A stretch of DNA of 64,000 nucleotides. Source: Orientallactaga sibirica. Lineage: Eukaryota; Chordata; Mammalia; Rodentia; Dipodidae. The translations under genes and the position numbers were made by a program. Under the pieces are notes generated by a model, which saw only the letters and a list, made by a program, of their open reading frames with translations, was not told where the DNA came from and did not search any database. The DNA lies in NCBI GenBank assembly GCA_036365145.1, contig JAEOAD010000025.1, forward strand, positions 29,087,001 through 29,151,000. The letters run 5' to 3'. This document shows, one piece after another, positions 19,601-31,600 of the stretch. How positions within the stretch are numbered: position 1 is the first letter of the stretch; every line of letters starts with the position of its first letter.

Positions 19601-22600
19601 TCACCCCTATCCACCTCTACTCACCCTCTATCCACCTACTCCACCCTCTATCCACTCCTATCCACCTCTACTCACCCTCTATCCACTCCTATCCACCTCT
19701 ACTCACCCTCTATCCACTCCTATCCACCTCTACTCACCCTCTATCCACTCCTATCCACCTCTACTCATGCACAACTGGAGAGAAACTCCGAGCAGGTGGA
19801 GGGTGATATTGGTACTGTCCATGCTGCTGGAGAACCAGGGCTGATAGTTATGTCTTCAGGGCTCTTACCGTCTTCCAGGGCAGCGTCCGCAAGACCTTCC
19901 ATGACCAGAGGACCAGGCAGGGCCAGGTGGGCAATGGCCCTCGTCCTGGTGGTCCTGTACTCTCCATCTGGGGAGGGCGAAGGGCGAGGCAGGGCCCCCG
20001 GCTCCACTCCCCTGCTTCATGTCCTTCCTGCTCAAGCTCCTCCTGTGGTCCCAGCGGCTTTGCTTGTGCCCTCTGCTGGGGCCCGGTACCTGTTTTCAAT
20101 GAAAGTGTTAGGTCGGGTCAAAGCAGAGGGCACAGATGGGGTGAGCCATGTCCAGCTGTGGACCCAGGGCGTGATGGAAAGTCATGGCACATCTCCTGCG
20201 GCAGCCACTGTCCCAGGCTCTTGGCACAAAGCACTTTCAAGTCTCAGTGGAGGGACACAGAAACCTAACAATCAATAAGGATGTCATTCCACTTGTCATA
20301 GAAGGTGGTATGATGGGAAAGAAGAAGACAGCGAGGCCAGGGCATCAGCAGTGTTAGTTACACTCACGGGCATCATCAAAGAACGCGCCGCTGCTCTTTG
20401 TAGGAGGTTGTTCTGGAGACTGAACCCAAGGCCGACCAAGCCGCCCCTTCCCCCAGCCCTCGTAAGAAAAGGATAATCATGCCTTATGTTGAAGGTTGTA
20501 CCTATTATACATTAAAAAATAAAGCAAGCACCACTGGAACAAAGCTGGGAGGGAGGTGTATGAGTTAGAGGGAAAGCATTCTAAGTAGAAAGAAACAAAA
20601 CAGTGACCTGGCCAGGAAGCCTAAGATTTCTCTCAAACCCAAGATCCTAGATTATTTCACACAAAAACTCTCAATGAGAAATATCCTTCTATCGCATCCC
20701 AGTAATTCCTTCTTAAATTCTTTGAATTCCTCATATAACCCAGTGCTTCCTGCTTCTGCACTCGTCTTCCTCAGTGGTAGTTCCTCCAGGCCGAAGGAAG
20801 CAGGCCCTCGCACACCAGCTGACCGACTGAAGGAAGCAGGCCCTCGCACACCAGCTGACTGGCTGAAGGAAGCAGGCCCTTGCACACCAGCTGACTGCTT
20901 CTTTTTCCCTCCGCTGCCGCCCCATAACCCAGGCAAGGCAGGGGAGTCTAGTCCAGGGAGCTAGTGTGCACTGTCTAGTCTGTCACCTTCTCTCACACTC
21001 CCATGCCCCTATTTCTCTTCTCTTCATTTTAAAGATTTTATTATTTATTTATTCGAGACAGAGAGAGGGGAAGAGAGAGTGAGAATGGGTGCGCCAGGGC
21101 CTCTAGCCACTGCAAACGAACTCCAGATGTGTGCGACCCCCTGTGCATCTGGCTTACATGGGACCTGAAGAATTGAACCGGGGTCCTTAGGCTTCACAGG
21201 CATGTACCTTAACTGCTAAGCCATCTCTCCAGCCCCTCTTCTCATTTTAATCAGAACCTCCTGCTCCTGATGGCCTCTCCCATCAACCTCTATCCCCCTC
21301 CCCCCAACCAACCCATCCCTACAAACAGTGGACTGGGATGACCTCCCCAAGACCCTTACCTGCAGGCAGCTCCTTGGGTTCTGGCTCACTGTGGTACACT
21401 TCTGAGTCATCTAGTTCTAACCTGAAGGAAGAAGCCCACCGAGGGTTAGCAGGCCAGGCAGCAGACACGAAAGCCCAGCCTGACTCTCCACATCTTTCCC
21501 AGGCAGTGGAGTCAGGTGCAGGGAGGGAGGAGTGAGTGGGGTCACTATTGCCTGGGCTCAATCAACCTGGATAAAGGTTAGGTGCTAGCTCAGCTGCTCT
21601 GGCCACGCTCAACATTAACCCTGCTTCAGAGGCACAAGCTCCCTCACAGGCCGGCGGGAGGGAGCGCAGGCAGAGACAGAAGGCAGAGAAGCAGGGACAT
21701 GCTCCTCCATCTGCCAGAGCTCGGGGCTGTTTCCTGCTGGCAGCCTCCAGCTGAGGCTGTCCACCTCAGGCATGAAGGGCTGAGGAGCAGCAGGAAAGCA
21801 GCAGCTTGAACAGGAATGGTATAGGGGCTGGAGGGCTAAGTACCGCACCTGCTGGGAGTGGGACTCTGGCGGACAGGCTCATGGGAGCCTAGGGCTGTGG
21901 GATGGACGGATGTGGGAGCAGCTCCGGGGTTCCTGGTGGCGGTCTGCACAGCCTCTTCTAAGAGCTCCATCCATCTGTTGCTCGGCAGGAACAGAGAGGA
22001 ATGAAGGTGAGAACGAGGCGAGGCGCACTTCACAGACCACGGTTCAAGGCCCTTGGGACCCTGTCATAAGGACTTCATGCCTGGCAGGCCCCATCTCCTT
22101 CCCCCTTTCTGGCTGCTCCACTGGGATTCTATAGAAACATCTACCTGCCAGCTACTAGATACTAACTTTGTGTAAGCACTCTGTGTTTTCTCTCTCAACT
22201 CCAAGAAGTAGCATTATCCCCATTCTAGAGATGAAAACCCTGAGGTAAGAAACAGCCTGACTTCACCTGACTCCTTCCCTGGTGCCATGCCACCTCTGGT
22301 GGCTGATGTCAGGGAGGTTGGGGTGGAGGCAGAGCCTGGAAGGTCCATGGATTGTAGCGCTTGTCTCAATGCCGTTTATATGCTGGGGGGTGGTCTACCT
22401 CCCGTGTCCCCACCTAACTAACTCCCTGTCCAGGGAGTGCCCTGGGTCCAGCCCTGGCCTCACTGCCCACCATCCTCACAAGCACCATCCTGGTCCCAAA
22501 GAGACAGAAGTTACATGGGGCTCCCTCTCAAGCCTCACATGTTCTTGTCTGATGACGTCAATGCAACCAGCTCATATATCTGGGGTGGGCCCAGCTCCGA

Positions 22601-25600
22601 GGTGCAGATGATGAAGAAGGCTCGTTTGTCTGTGTGAGGAAAGGCAGGTGATAGGTTTGCATTGGTGGTGGCAGACGTGGCCTTCAACATGGATGAAGAA
22701 CGTAGCATGGGTCACGAGAAGCCACTTGGAGCTCACTAACAAAAGACAGGTAATTCTGGATCCCCACAGGGAGCTTTGATGGCTGCCCCACAAGGAACGC
22801 AGGCAGACAGTGAGTCTCCTCAGGTCCCTCAAGAGCCCTGCGTCACCGCGCAGTACGCACTGATCGTGCCCCAGAGTACGAGGACTGATGGCTCGCCTTC
22901 TCATGGTGGGTACCTGTGGCCACGGAGCGGACGAGCACGGCATTGAGCTTGAGCACAGGGCTGAAGGTCTGTTTGCTGTCTGCGGAGCCCACAGCCATCT
23001 TGCTATGGCATTTAAGCAGAAGCCTCTCGTCCTGTCTCTGCAGCAGCACTAGCAGGTCTTCGAGCAGCAGAACCTGGAGGTCTGGGAATTGAGGCATGTC
23101 CTGCTGTCCACCCTGCCCTTACCAGCATGAGGGCCCAGAGGCTCTTGGGTGGCTGTGCCCAGGATCTAGGCATCCCTGAGTCTACTGACTTGAACCCCTT
23201 CTCTTTGCTTGTTCCCTCCCTACACTGTGCTTACAGAGCCCTGAGCTGCCATCCTGGCTGTGCTGCGTGTGCCTCCCCAGCTACCCCACATCTTGTTACA
23301 GCAGCAGCTTCCAGGTTATACTACAAAAGAGAAGCCCACCCAGCACACGTTCCCTCCGGTTCTCAGCCGTGACACATACCCAGGGTCTTATCCTTGCTGA
23401 TTCTCCACGTCAGGGGCCCCTCATGGATCATCTTCCTGGTTGTAAGATCCAGGCTCTGTTAAAGAGACACCATCACTCATTTACCAAAGTATACAAGAAA
23501 CTACTATACGTGGACATCATGTTAAAGGTACTGGGGACCAGCGGGCATGACACCGTTGCTACCTTTACACTTTTGTTGAGGATGAGAGGAGTACAGGGCA
23601 CTATGAAATCACATGCCCCGTGCTACTCTGGGCAATGGACAGTGGTTCTTTCTGTCCTGGACTGCCCCCCTGAGCCTACCACATGCTATCACACGACCAT
23701 GCTGCTTTTCCTGACCCTTGCACACGACCTCCACCTTCACCTCAAGGCCTCCTGCATGCCCTTCTCCCGGGCCGGGCTGGTCTGGGCTGTCTGCTCTTGT
23801 CTACCTAGGGACGAGTGGCACTCATGGGATGTTTCCCAGGGCTCTGCCACGCCACCCTGTTGCAGGAAGCCCACGTTTCCTACCTTCAAGACTTTCTACA
23901 CCCTGGCTAGAGTCATGCTCCTAAAGGAGCCCTTTGCCTCTCACCTTGAACTCTGCTGCCAGGGGGTTGCTGGCTCTCTCCAGGGCTGTGGCATCCAGGC
24001 GCTTCTGGTAGCCCTCCAGGCGGTGCTGGTTCTCGGTCTGCTTCACTGCTTCATTCACGAACTTGAGGATCTCCCGGCACTGGTCCCGGGCCCGGCAGAG
24101 CTTCTCATACTCAGATGTGCCACCTACCCAATGAGGGACACAGGGGACGCAGAGGGGCTCTATCAGAGAAGTGCATCGTAGAGCTGGGTCTTACCACCCA
24201 CTCTGCAGTTATTTATTTGAGACAGAGAGGGGGAAAAAGAGAGAAGGAGCCACTGCAAATGAACTCCAAATGCATGTGCCCCTTGTGCATCTGGCTTACG
24301 TGGGACCTGGACAATCGAACCAGGGTCCTTAGGCTTCGTAGGCATGTACCTTAACTGATAAGCCATCTCTCCAGCCCTTATCACCCACTCTAATCTGTGG
24401 GGATCAGCTTGCTTCCAAGCAGCAGGCGGGGTGTACATAAGCCACCCTTGCCCCACTGAAGAACCTCCTGGGGCAAGGTTAACTTTACTGAGCATGCTTG
24501 GGTCACAGCTACTGCTGTAAAGACGTGGCCAGTTTTGAGAATTACCGCCTAGACTATGGCCTGCTTTGCTAGCGATAAGGACAAGGATTATGCCTGCTCA
24601 CTAAGGTGTAAGTTCCAAGTACCTCTATCCTGAGCGAAATTCAAGGGAGTTAAAGATGCTCAGACTCTCAAGGACAGTGACAGTTTAAACCCCTGTGTTT
24701 AGCCCATTTTCTGCTCCTCTAGTGGTACCACACATGGCTGTGTCTTGTATACTGCACAGAAGTGTCCAGTAGGATATATTAGGGACATAATAGGGATAAA
24801 AGGGCTAAATCCAGCACAGCCTTGATATGAGACTGTGATTGCTCACTGGGCCCAGGGTGCTTCTAAGAGACAGTCTGTGGGCCCACTGGATGTTTCCTGA
24901 TTCATGTAAAGGACTCACAGGCCAGTGGGGGCCTCATGTTATTCTTTGAGACTCATTGTACCAGACCAAGAATAAAGACACCAAAGGTCAAAGCAGTCTC
25001 TTGAGAGCAGGCGTGGTGGCACACGCCTTTAAACCCCAGAACTCAGGAGGCAGAGGTAAGAGGATCACCATGAGTTCGAGGCCACCCTGAGACTACATAG
25101 TGAACTGCAGGTCAGCTGGGGCTAGAGCGAGACCCTACCTCGAAAAACAAAACAAAACAAGACAAGATCTAGTAAGTAGCTAAGCTCACGAAGCCACGGC
25201 AGGGGAGGATGTGAAAGGAGGTCTGCGTGCCGGCGCTGCCCCCATGCCTGCCTACCTTCTGTGTGCTTGATGACGCTCTCCAGGAGCAGCGGGTATTTGG
25301 TGAGCCGCTGCATCTCGGAGACAATGAGATCCCGGAGCTGCAGCCGCCGGCACTGAGGGTGGCTCTCGGCCTCCTAGAAGACAGGAAGCAGAGAGGACGC
25401 CGTCAACAGCTGACTGGACAGCTCAGAGCTAAGACAGGTGTGAAACTGCCCACTGGATTCTAACCCCGATGGGTCACTTGGGAATGGGGGCAGCATCTTC
25501 TTCAATGTATCCAGGGAGGGTTGATGGTGGCAGGAAGAGAAGGACAGTTATTCCCATACTATAGGCAATGAAACAGATCTGCTATGCATGCTGGTGCTGG

Positions 25601-28600
25601 GATGTGAGCCAGGCCTGCTAATCCAGGACCTTTCCAACCAAAGGCATCTCCAGCTACAGAGGCCACCAATGGCTGGCAGAAGGAGGGTGTGGCGGGGTGC
25701 CCTCCTCAGCAGAGAGCAGAGGCTGGGCTGGAGGAGGGAGGCCAGTAGTAGGGACAAGAGAGGGCTGAGGCACAGCTCAGGGTACCTGCATGAAGAGCTG
25801 GAATCGACTCTCCTTGCGTTGCTTGGTCTTGATCAGTTCTAGGGCTATTGATTGGTAAGAACAGAACTGCGCAGCTACTTGCTGGAGCTCCTCTCGGGCA
25901 GGACCATCAAACTGAAGGGGCAGAACGGACACCAGAGCCGCTGGCACACTCCTACTAGGAGCCAGTACCTCCTCTAGCCCTGGGCAATGGGACCCCACTT
26001 CCTCCAACCTCCTTGCCATACCCGAGCCAGCATGAGGTCACCAATGTCTGTGATAATGGGGCCTTCCTCCCGGAGCTTCTTCATGGACTCAAACCAGGAA
26101 TCTGCAGTGGAGACAGCAGCAGCAGAAATGCTTGGGGCTGCGACACACTGCTGGCCCTTTGTGGGGGGTGGGGGAGGCTCTTGAACAGCAGTGCTGCAGG
26201 AACGTCTGGAGACCATTTTATGTTGGGGGACCTAAAGGGCTGGCATCTGGCATCATGTGGTCTGTTAACTCCTCTCAGTAGGATCTGGCGGAGGTTAAGG
26301 TTATTTGCTCAGGGGCACGGATGGTGGGTGTCAAAGCAGAATGGGGAGCTGATGGCTGCCGTGGGTGGTTCTGGAGTGGCGTGGGCTCTTACTGTGAATC
26401 TCCATGAGCTCAGGCAGGTTCGGGAAGAGCCGGGCCAGCTCCTCCCGAGGCATCAGGTTCTCCTTCTTCATGCGCTGGTAGAAGATGAGGTCCAGGACCC
26501 GCAGCGTGCGCAGGTGGGACGCTTCCGTCACAAACAGCTCTGGAGCAGTGGGGTGACACAGGAGGAACAGGGAGACAGGGAGGAAACAAATCAGCAAGTG
26601 TCCCCCAGGTCCCCACACCACTGCTTTTGGTGGAAGCAGGGTGCTGGTTTCTCTGCCTCTGGCTGCGGCCAGAACTGCGGTGGCCTTGGGGCTTCACCCT
26701 ATCCCACACGAGCATGAGTGGAAATGGGGGCGAGCGAGACAAGTTCTCACCATTGATGACTTCTTGCCGGTCAATCTCTCTCTGGGTCAGCCCTGTCACC
26801 ACATCCTTGCCCACTGTATGCTGCCAGTTTTGGACATCTGGCTCTGGTTCCAGGTCAGACAGTTGGCCCAGGTCATCCTCCAGGAGGTGAGGAAGAACAG
26901 CATCTGTGCAGAGCCCCAGGCTGGGGGACTCGATGCTCCTGGGGAAGGCAGATGGGTCTCAGCTTCTCTTGCAGGGAGAAGCACAAGCCAGATGGCCCCT
27001 CCCTCTCCAGGCCCAGGCCGAGTTGATGCACACCCAAATGACCCCAGTCCTAGTGGCAGGAGGGTGGGTGAGCAGCGGCAGGTCACAGATACACCACACA
27101 GAGATGTCACTGTGTCACTACTTACCTGCGGCCCATTTTGGGGGTGAAGGGGGGAGTTGGATTCTCAAGAGACCTGTGGAGGGAATGTCAACTCTCAGAG
27201 TACTGTCCCCATCCCAGATAGCAAAGTGGAGCCCCTGGAGGTCACCCACCTGGTGGAGAGGCTGGAGGCAGAGGACGAGGCTGACTGATGGAGGCGTGTG
27301 GCCTCTGCGGCCGCATCCATATCAACGTCACTTCGAGAGCGGGGCACGTTCTCTGCCTTCCGAGAGCGCTTCATTTCTTCACGGCCCTTAAGGCTCTCAG
27401 AGCGGCCCAGGCGAATCTCTGAGCGTGAACTGCCAGGAAGGGACAGGAGATTTGGGGTGTGGCACTGGCCAGCTGTTACCTGTTGTTCCACCTCATGGGT
27501 GCCACACACAATGCAGGTTCTCCACTCTGCCCTGCAAGACCCTAACATGGGGACACAGAAGCACTCTAGCCACTCTACAGACTCGCTTCTCTCCTACTGG
27601 CTCGACAGACAGTTTTTTCCTCCATCTTAAGCTATGAGGAAGATGAAGCTGGGGGCTAGAGAATCAGTTGTGGCTGTGTCCAGATGCCCCAGATGTTCCT
27701 TCCAGGAAAGCAGTGAGTGGACATCACAGTCCCTCAGGAGCAACCACCAGGTTCCACCTCTCTGCCCCTGAGCTGCCGAGCCTGCTTCTCCTCTGGACCA
27801 GCCTCTCCCGTCACTACTACGCTTGAGGAGCATCTCTCCTTGGAGGCAGGTCACTGTCCCTATGCCTTGGCTCCAGGACTTCCAGCTGCCTGTCAGGAGG
27901 TGCTATCTGTCGTAGTACTCCTGTCCTCTGCTGAGATGGCTCCTCATGTATGAGCACCCTCATACAGTTCTAGGCCCTGTCCAGGGAGCAGTGCTTGGGG
28001 AGACAGAAGCTGCTGTGCTGGCCTCTCTGAGGCTGGTGAGGTGTAGACAACTGAGTCCTTCTCTGTTCAGTCCTGCAGTGCATCAGCCCATGCCAGCTGG
28101 CAGCTCTGACCCCTAGCTGCCCCTGAGTACATCTGGGTTCTGCTGGGCTGGTCCTTTGCTGACTTCTTACTAATCTACATCGCGCTGTGCATCTGGGACC
28201 ACAGAAGGCTTAGAGATGTCTGGAGAGCTCTAACGCACAGCAGACTGTTGCAGTCTCCATTTATTGTCTCTCCAAAGCACCAAAGGTTACAACTTGCTTC
28301 CTGGGCCCGAGTATGCACAGTTTGAAAGTGTAATGCCAGCTGTGGCCCTACTGAGTTTCTCTCTCAGAAATCTGTGAGAACAATTCTAGTCCAGATCACT
28401 TCTGGACACTTTTCAGCACTGTAAGCTTCATCCAATGAGACTGTGGGCTGCAACTTTCTAAGAGAGCCCAGCAGTGAGTAATGCTCCTACCCAGAAGGGA
28501 GGCCCAAACACTCGGGGTCTGCGTCTAGACCTAGGGCACTTTACACCCGCTTGGCGCCCCTGTCTCCCTGCTCACACCATTCTCCCAACTGTGACTTTCT

Positions 28601-31600
28601 TGTCACCAAACCTAAGGCTTCTGTTTTGAACAGGATTTGGGGGAATGTCTTAGGAGAGCAAATTCGCCTGCAAAGCCATGAGGACCATCTGCAAAGTGTT
28701 TTCTCAAGGTGTTGCCAATGTCTACTTGTAAACTTAAAATATCTAACATATCTAAATTGTCAGAGCAATCACAGAATTTGTGCATAACTCACCACTAATA
28801 TTAGAACTCAGTGTCTCCTCAGTACAAAGCTAATGTTTACTGCTCCCAAATCTTGGTCAATTCTCACTATGACCAAATCTTTTGTAAAAGATCTATGCAT
28901 ATGTCTCTGTGTGTGTATAAGTGAGTGCAGGTGCACTATGACACAGCAAACGTGTGCAGATCAGAAGGCAACTTCAGGTGTCAGTCCTTGCTTTCCACCT
29001 TGAGGCAGGGTTTCTTGCTGTTGGCAGCTATGCATGCCAGGCTAGCTGTCTGTGGGTTTCTGGGCATTCTCCTGTCTCTGTCTCCTATCTTAGCCTAGGA
29101 ACACTCACACCCTGTGGCTGGCTTTCTATGGGTTTGGGGGATATGAACTCAGGCTGTCACCCTTATGTGGCAAGTACTTCCACTCAATGAGTCCTGACAA
29201 TTTTTTATGGGTACTAAGTTTAACTGCACCCAAACAGGAACATCTGACCTGTAGTTGATAATTATTTCAAAGGCAAAACAGTCCACAGTACTGCCGGGGA
29301 CTTGCTTCTGGTCTACCTCCACTCCAGGTGAGTGACTCTCACACTTGGTTGTGCACCAGGATTATTCTGCTATGACAAAGACTGAAAGGGCCTCAAGGGT
29401 GACTCGGGGATGTGCATGGACATGAAAGTCTTTGTTTTCGACATTACTGTCATGCCAAAGCCTACAGCATGTTAATTACCAAAGATTTCTGTTAGAGCCT
29501 GGTTGTCAATGGAGTAGATTCAGAATATGAGATCCAAGTTTCAATTTAATTTTTTTATATGGTCTTGAACTCCCACAATTTCTCCTGCATCAGCCTCCTG
29601 AGCGCTGAATTACAGACATGTGCGTGCCCCCCTTTTTAATCTCTGACTGAGGAGGGACAGTCTATTTTGAATCCTTCTGCTGAAGATACCTCATTTCCAC
29701 AGGTACAGCTTGTGTTTATGTCAACAGAATCCTTCCTCCAGCTCTCTTCTTTAAGAGACTTTCTTTTGCTTGCCTAGGTCTTTCCCCCAGAAGTCCCTTT
29801 GCCCTCTGCAATTCTTTACCCTGGTCTCTAAGGGCTTGCTGATTTTCTGTTGTGTGACATAATCTAGCTCAATCTTGGGATGGAGGCTGCTGAGGACTTA
29901 GGGGTAAATCTGAGGAAATTTTGGCATGCCGATTTTGCTAGGGCCATGCTTGCTCTTCCACTGTCTAGTTACTGCCGCATGGGGTGTTTTCTAAAGCTCC
30001 TGGGGTGGCAGGTTGAGTGCAGGGGAAGAGAGCTCGACAGAGGGAGCTCAGTTAGTGAAAAGCAGTAAGGCAGCTGGGATTAGACCCCAGTGCCAAAGCC
30101 TGCCCAGCTCATAAGCCCCACCCAGCTATGGCTACCTGTCACTCTCCAGCAGATCCTCAGGAAAGCTTCCTGTCGAGAGTCGCTGTGTCCCCGGCTCTGG
30201 GGCATCATACTGGTGGCTGTTCTCAAAGTGCTGAATGATGTTCCTCACACTGCCTGGCTTGACTGCAGGCAGAAAGAGAAGGAAGGGTACTGTGCTTTCT
30301 GTCCCGGGGAGAGTCCTCGGGGCCCTTCCTCCCTCCACCCAGCAGACAGAGCAACGAACAAGCAAGGTGAGAAGAGCACAGGGCAAGAAGCTGCCGAGCC
30401 GGCCTAGTTTTCACTCTGCTCTGGTTGTGCTGTGTGGTCCTGGAGGGACACTCCCACTTTCTGAGTCTACTCTCTGCTCATATGCAAAACCAGAAGGCTT
30501 AGAAAGCTCTCACATCTTCATTACAGTGACAGCTCTGCCTGAAACCCATAACTAAGTGTCTTTCCTAAGCCACATGGCAAGTTAAGAAAAAAAGCACATT
30601 TACATGGAATTTGGCCATGCTGAGAAATACTAAATCCCATCAGGCACTTTTCAAATCTGTACTCCTTTTGGAACTTTCTTTTTCTTCTTTCCTTTCTTTC
30701 TTTCTTTTTGAGAGAGAGAGAAGAAAAGAGAGAGAATGGGTGTGCCAGGGTCTCCTGCCACTGCAAACGTACTCCAGGCACATGCGCCACTTTGTGCATC
30801 TGGCTTGTGGGCTCTGGGGAATTGAGCCCTGGCCCATCAGGCTCTGCAAGCAAGTGCCTTTAACTGCTGAGTCCAGGCATAGTTAAACAGCTGGTGAGAT
30901 GTTACTCTTGATAATTCAAAAATTTCAGCTAAGATAACAGGGAACCATCCTGGTCCAAGGACAGGCAGGGGGCAGGAGGAAGAGGAGGAGGAGAAGCACA
31001 GGAAATGTAAAGGGGTCCGGACACTCGCCTAAATGGCACTGAGTCCTGATAGGTTACAGCAGAGCACACACAGAGGACAGACAAAGCGGCAGAAGAGTCC
31101 CAGGGTGCAGGCCTGACCGACTAAACTAACAGACTAGAGCTGCCGATGCCCGCATGTACAGCCTGCAGACCTCCCTCCTCAAAACCTGACTAAACCGAGA
31201 GAACAAAGCACTGTGTCTGTTCTCTTCTAGTTTGCAGCCCCCTTGAGGCGGGTGGCTAGGGCAGCGCTTCTCTCACAGGTAAGTGGCTGACTGTAGGTTT
31301 AAGAACAGGGCTGTTATCACCACTCCCATCTGAAGTTAGGACCAGATCTGCCTGTCCCAGACTGAAGGTGTACTTGGCTCTGGGGCCACTGCGGATACCA
31401 GGGTCTGATGTACAGCCTAATGGACCTGTTTGGGTGAGAATGTGGGAGCCTGGACACTTCTGTAACTGAAAGCCACCAGGGTACATTACTCTAGCCTCAG
31501 GGACTAGCTGAAAAATGTTCAGGTATGTTCTGTTTAGTTACACACTGGCTATGGCAAAATGCAGATGTAGCCGTGGGATCTGATACGAGTGAGTGACTCA

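Larger units (their letters stand above)
20090..21359 (-). other. ARHGEF11: ARHGEF11 intron with a 36-bp repeat and one SINE
   Basis: Contains a three-copy 36-bp tandem repeat (20791-20899) and a B2-like SINE (21033-21236). A possible in-phase 45-nt open segment at 20368-20412 was considered and not accepted as an exon. Confidence 0.7.

Noticed and set aside
14467..19766. CRISPR-like or telomere/satellite identity for the long array
   Set aside because: Units are contiguous without unique spacers, the flanks are mammalian exons and introns, and the unit is neither a telomeric repeat nor a known centromeric satellite.
20368..20412. A 45-nt minus-strand segment (EQPPTKSSGAFFDDA) that could be a phase-compatible extra ARHGEF11 exon
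   Set aside because: The acceptor has a poor pyrimidine tract, the peptide matches nothing I remember in the family, and the flanking exons join directly with conserved sequence. It could still be a rare cassette exon.
23267..24181. A 304-residue + frame overlapping two ARHGEF11 exons antisense
   Set aside because: It runs across exons, an intron and repeats of ARHGEF11 on the opposite strand, with no domain or splice support.
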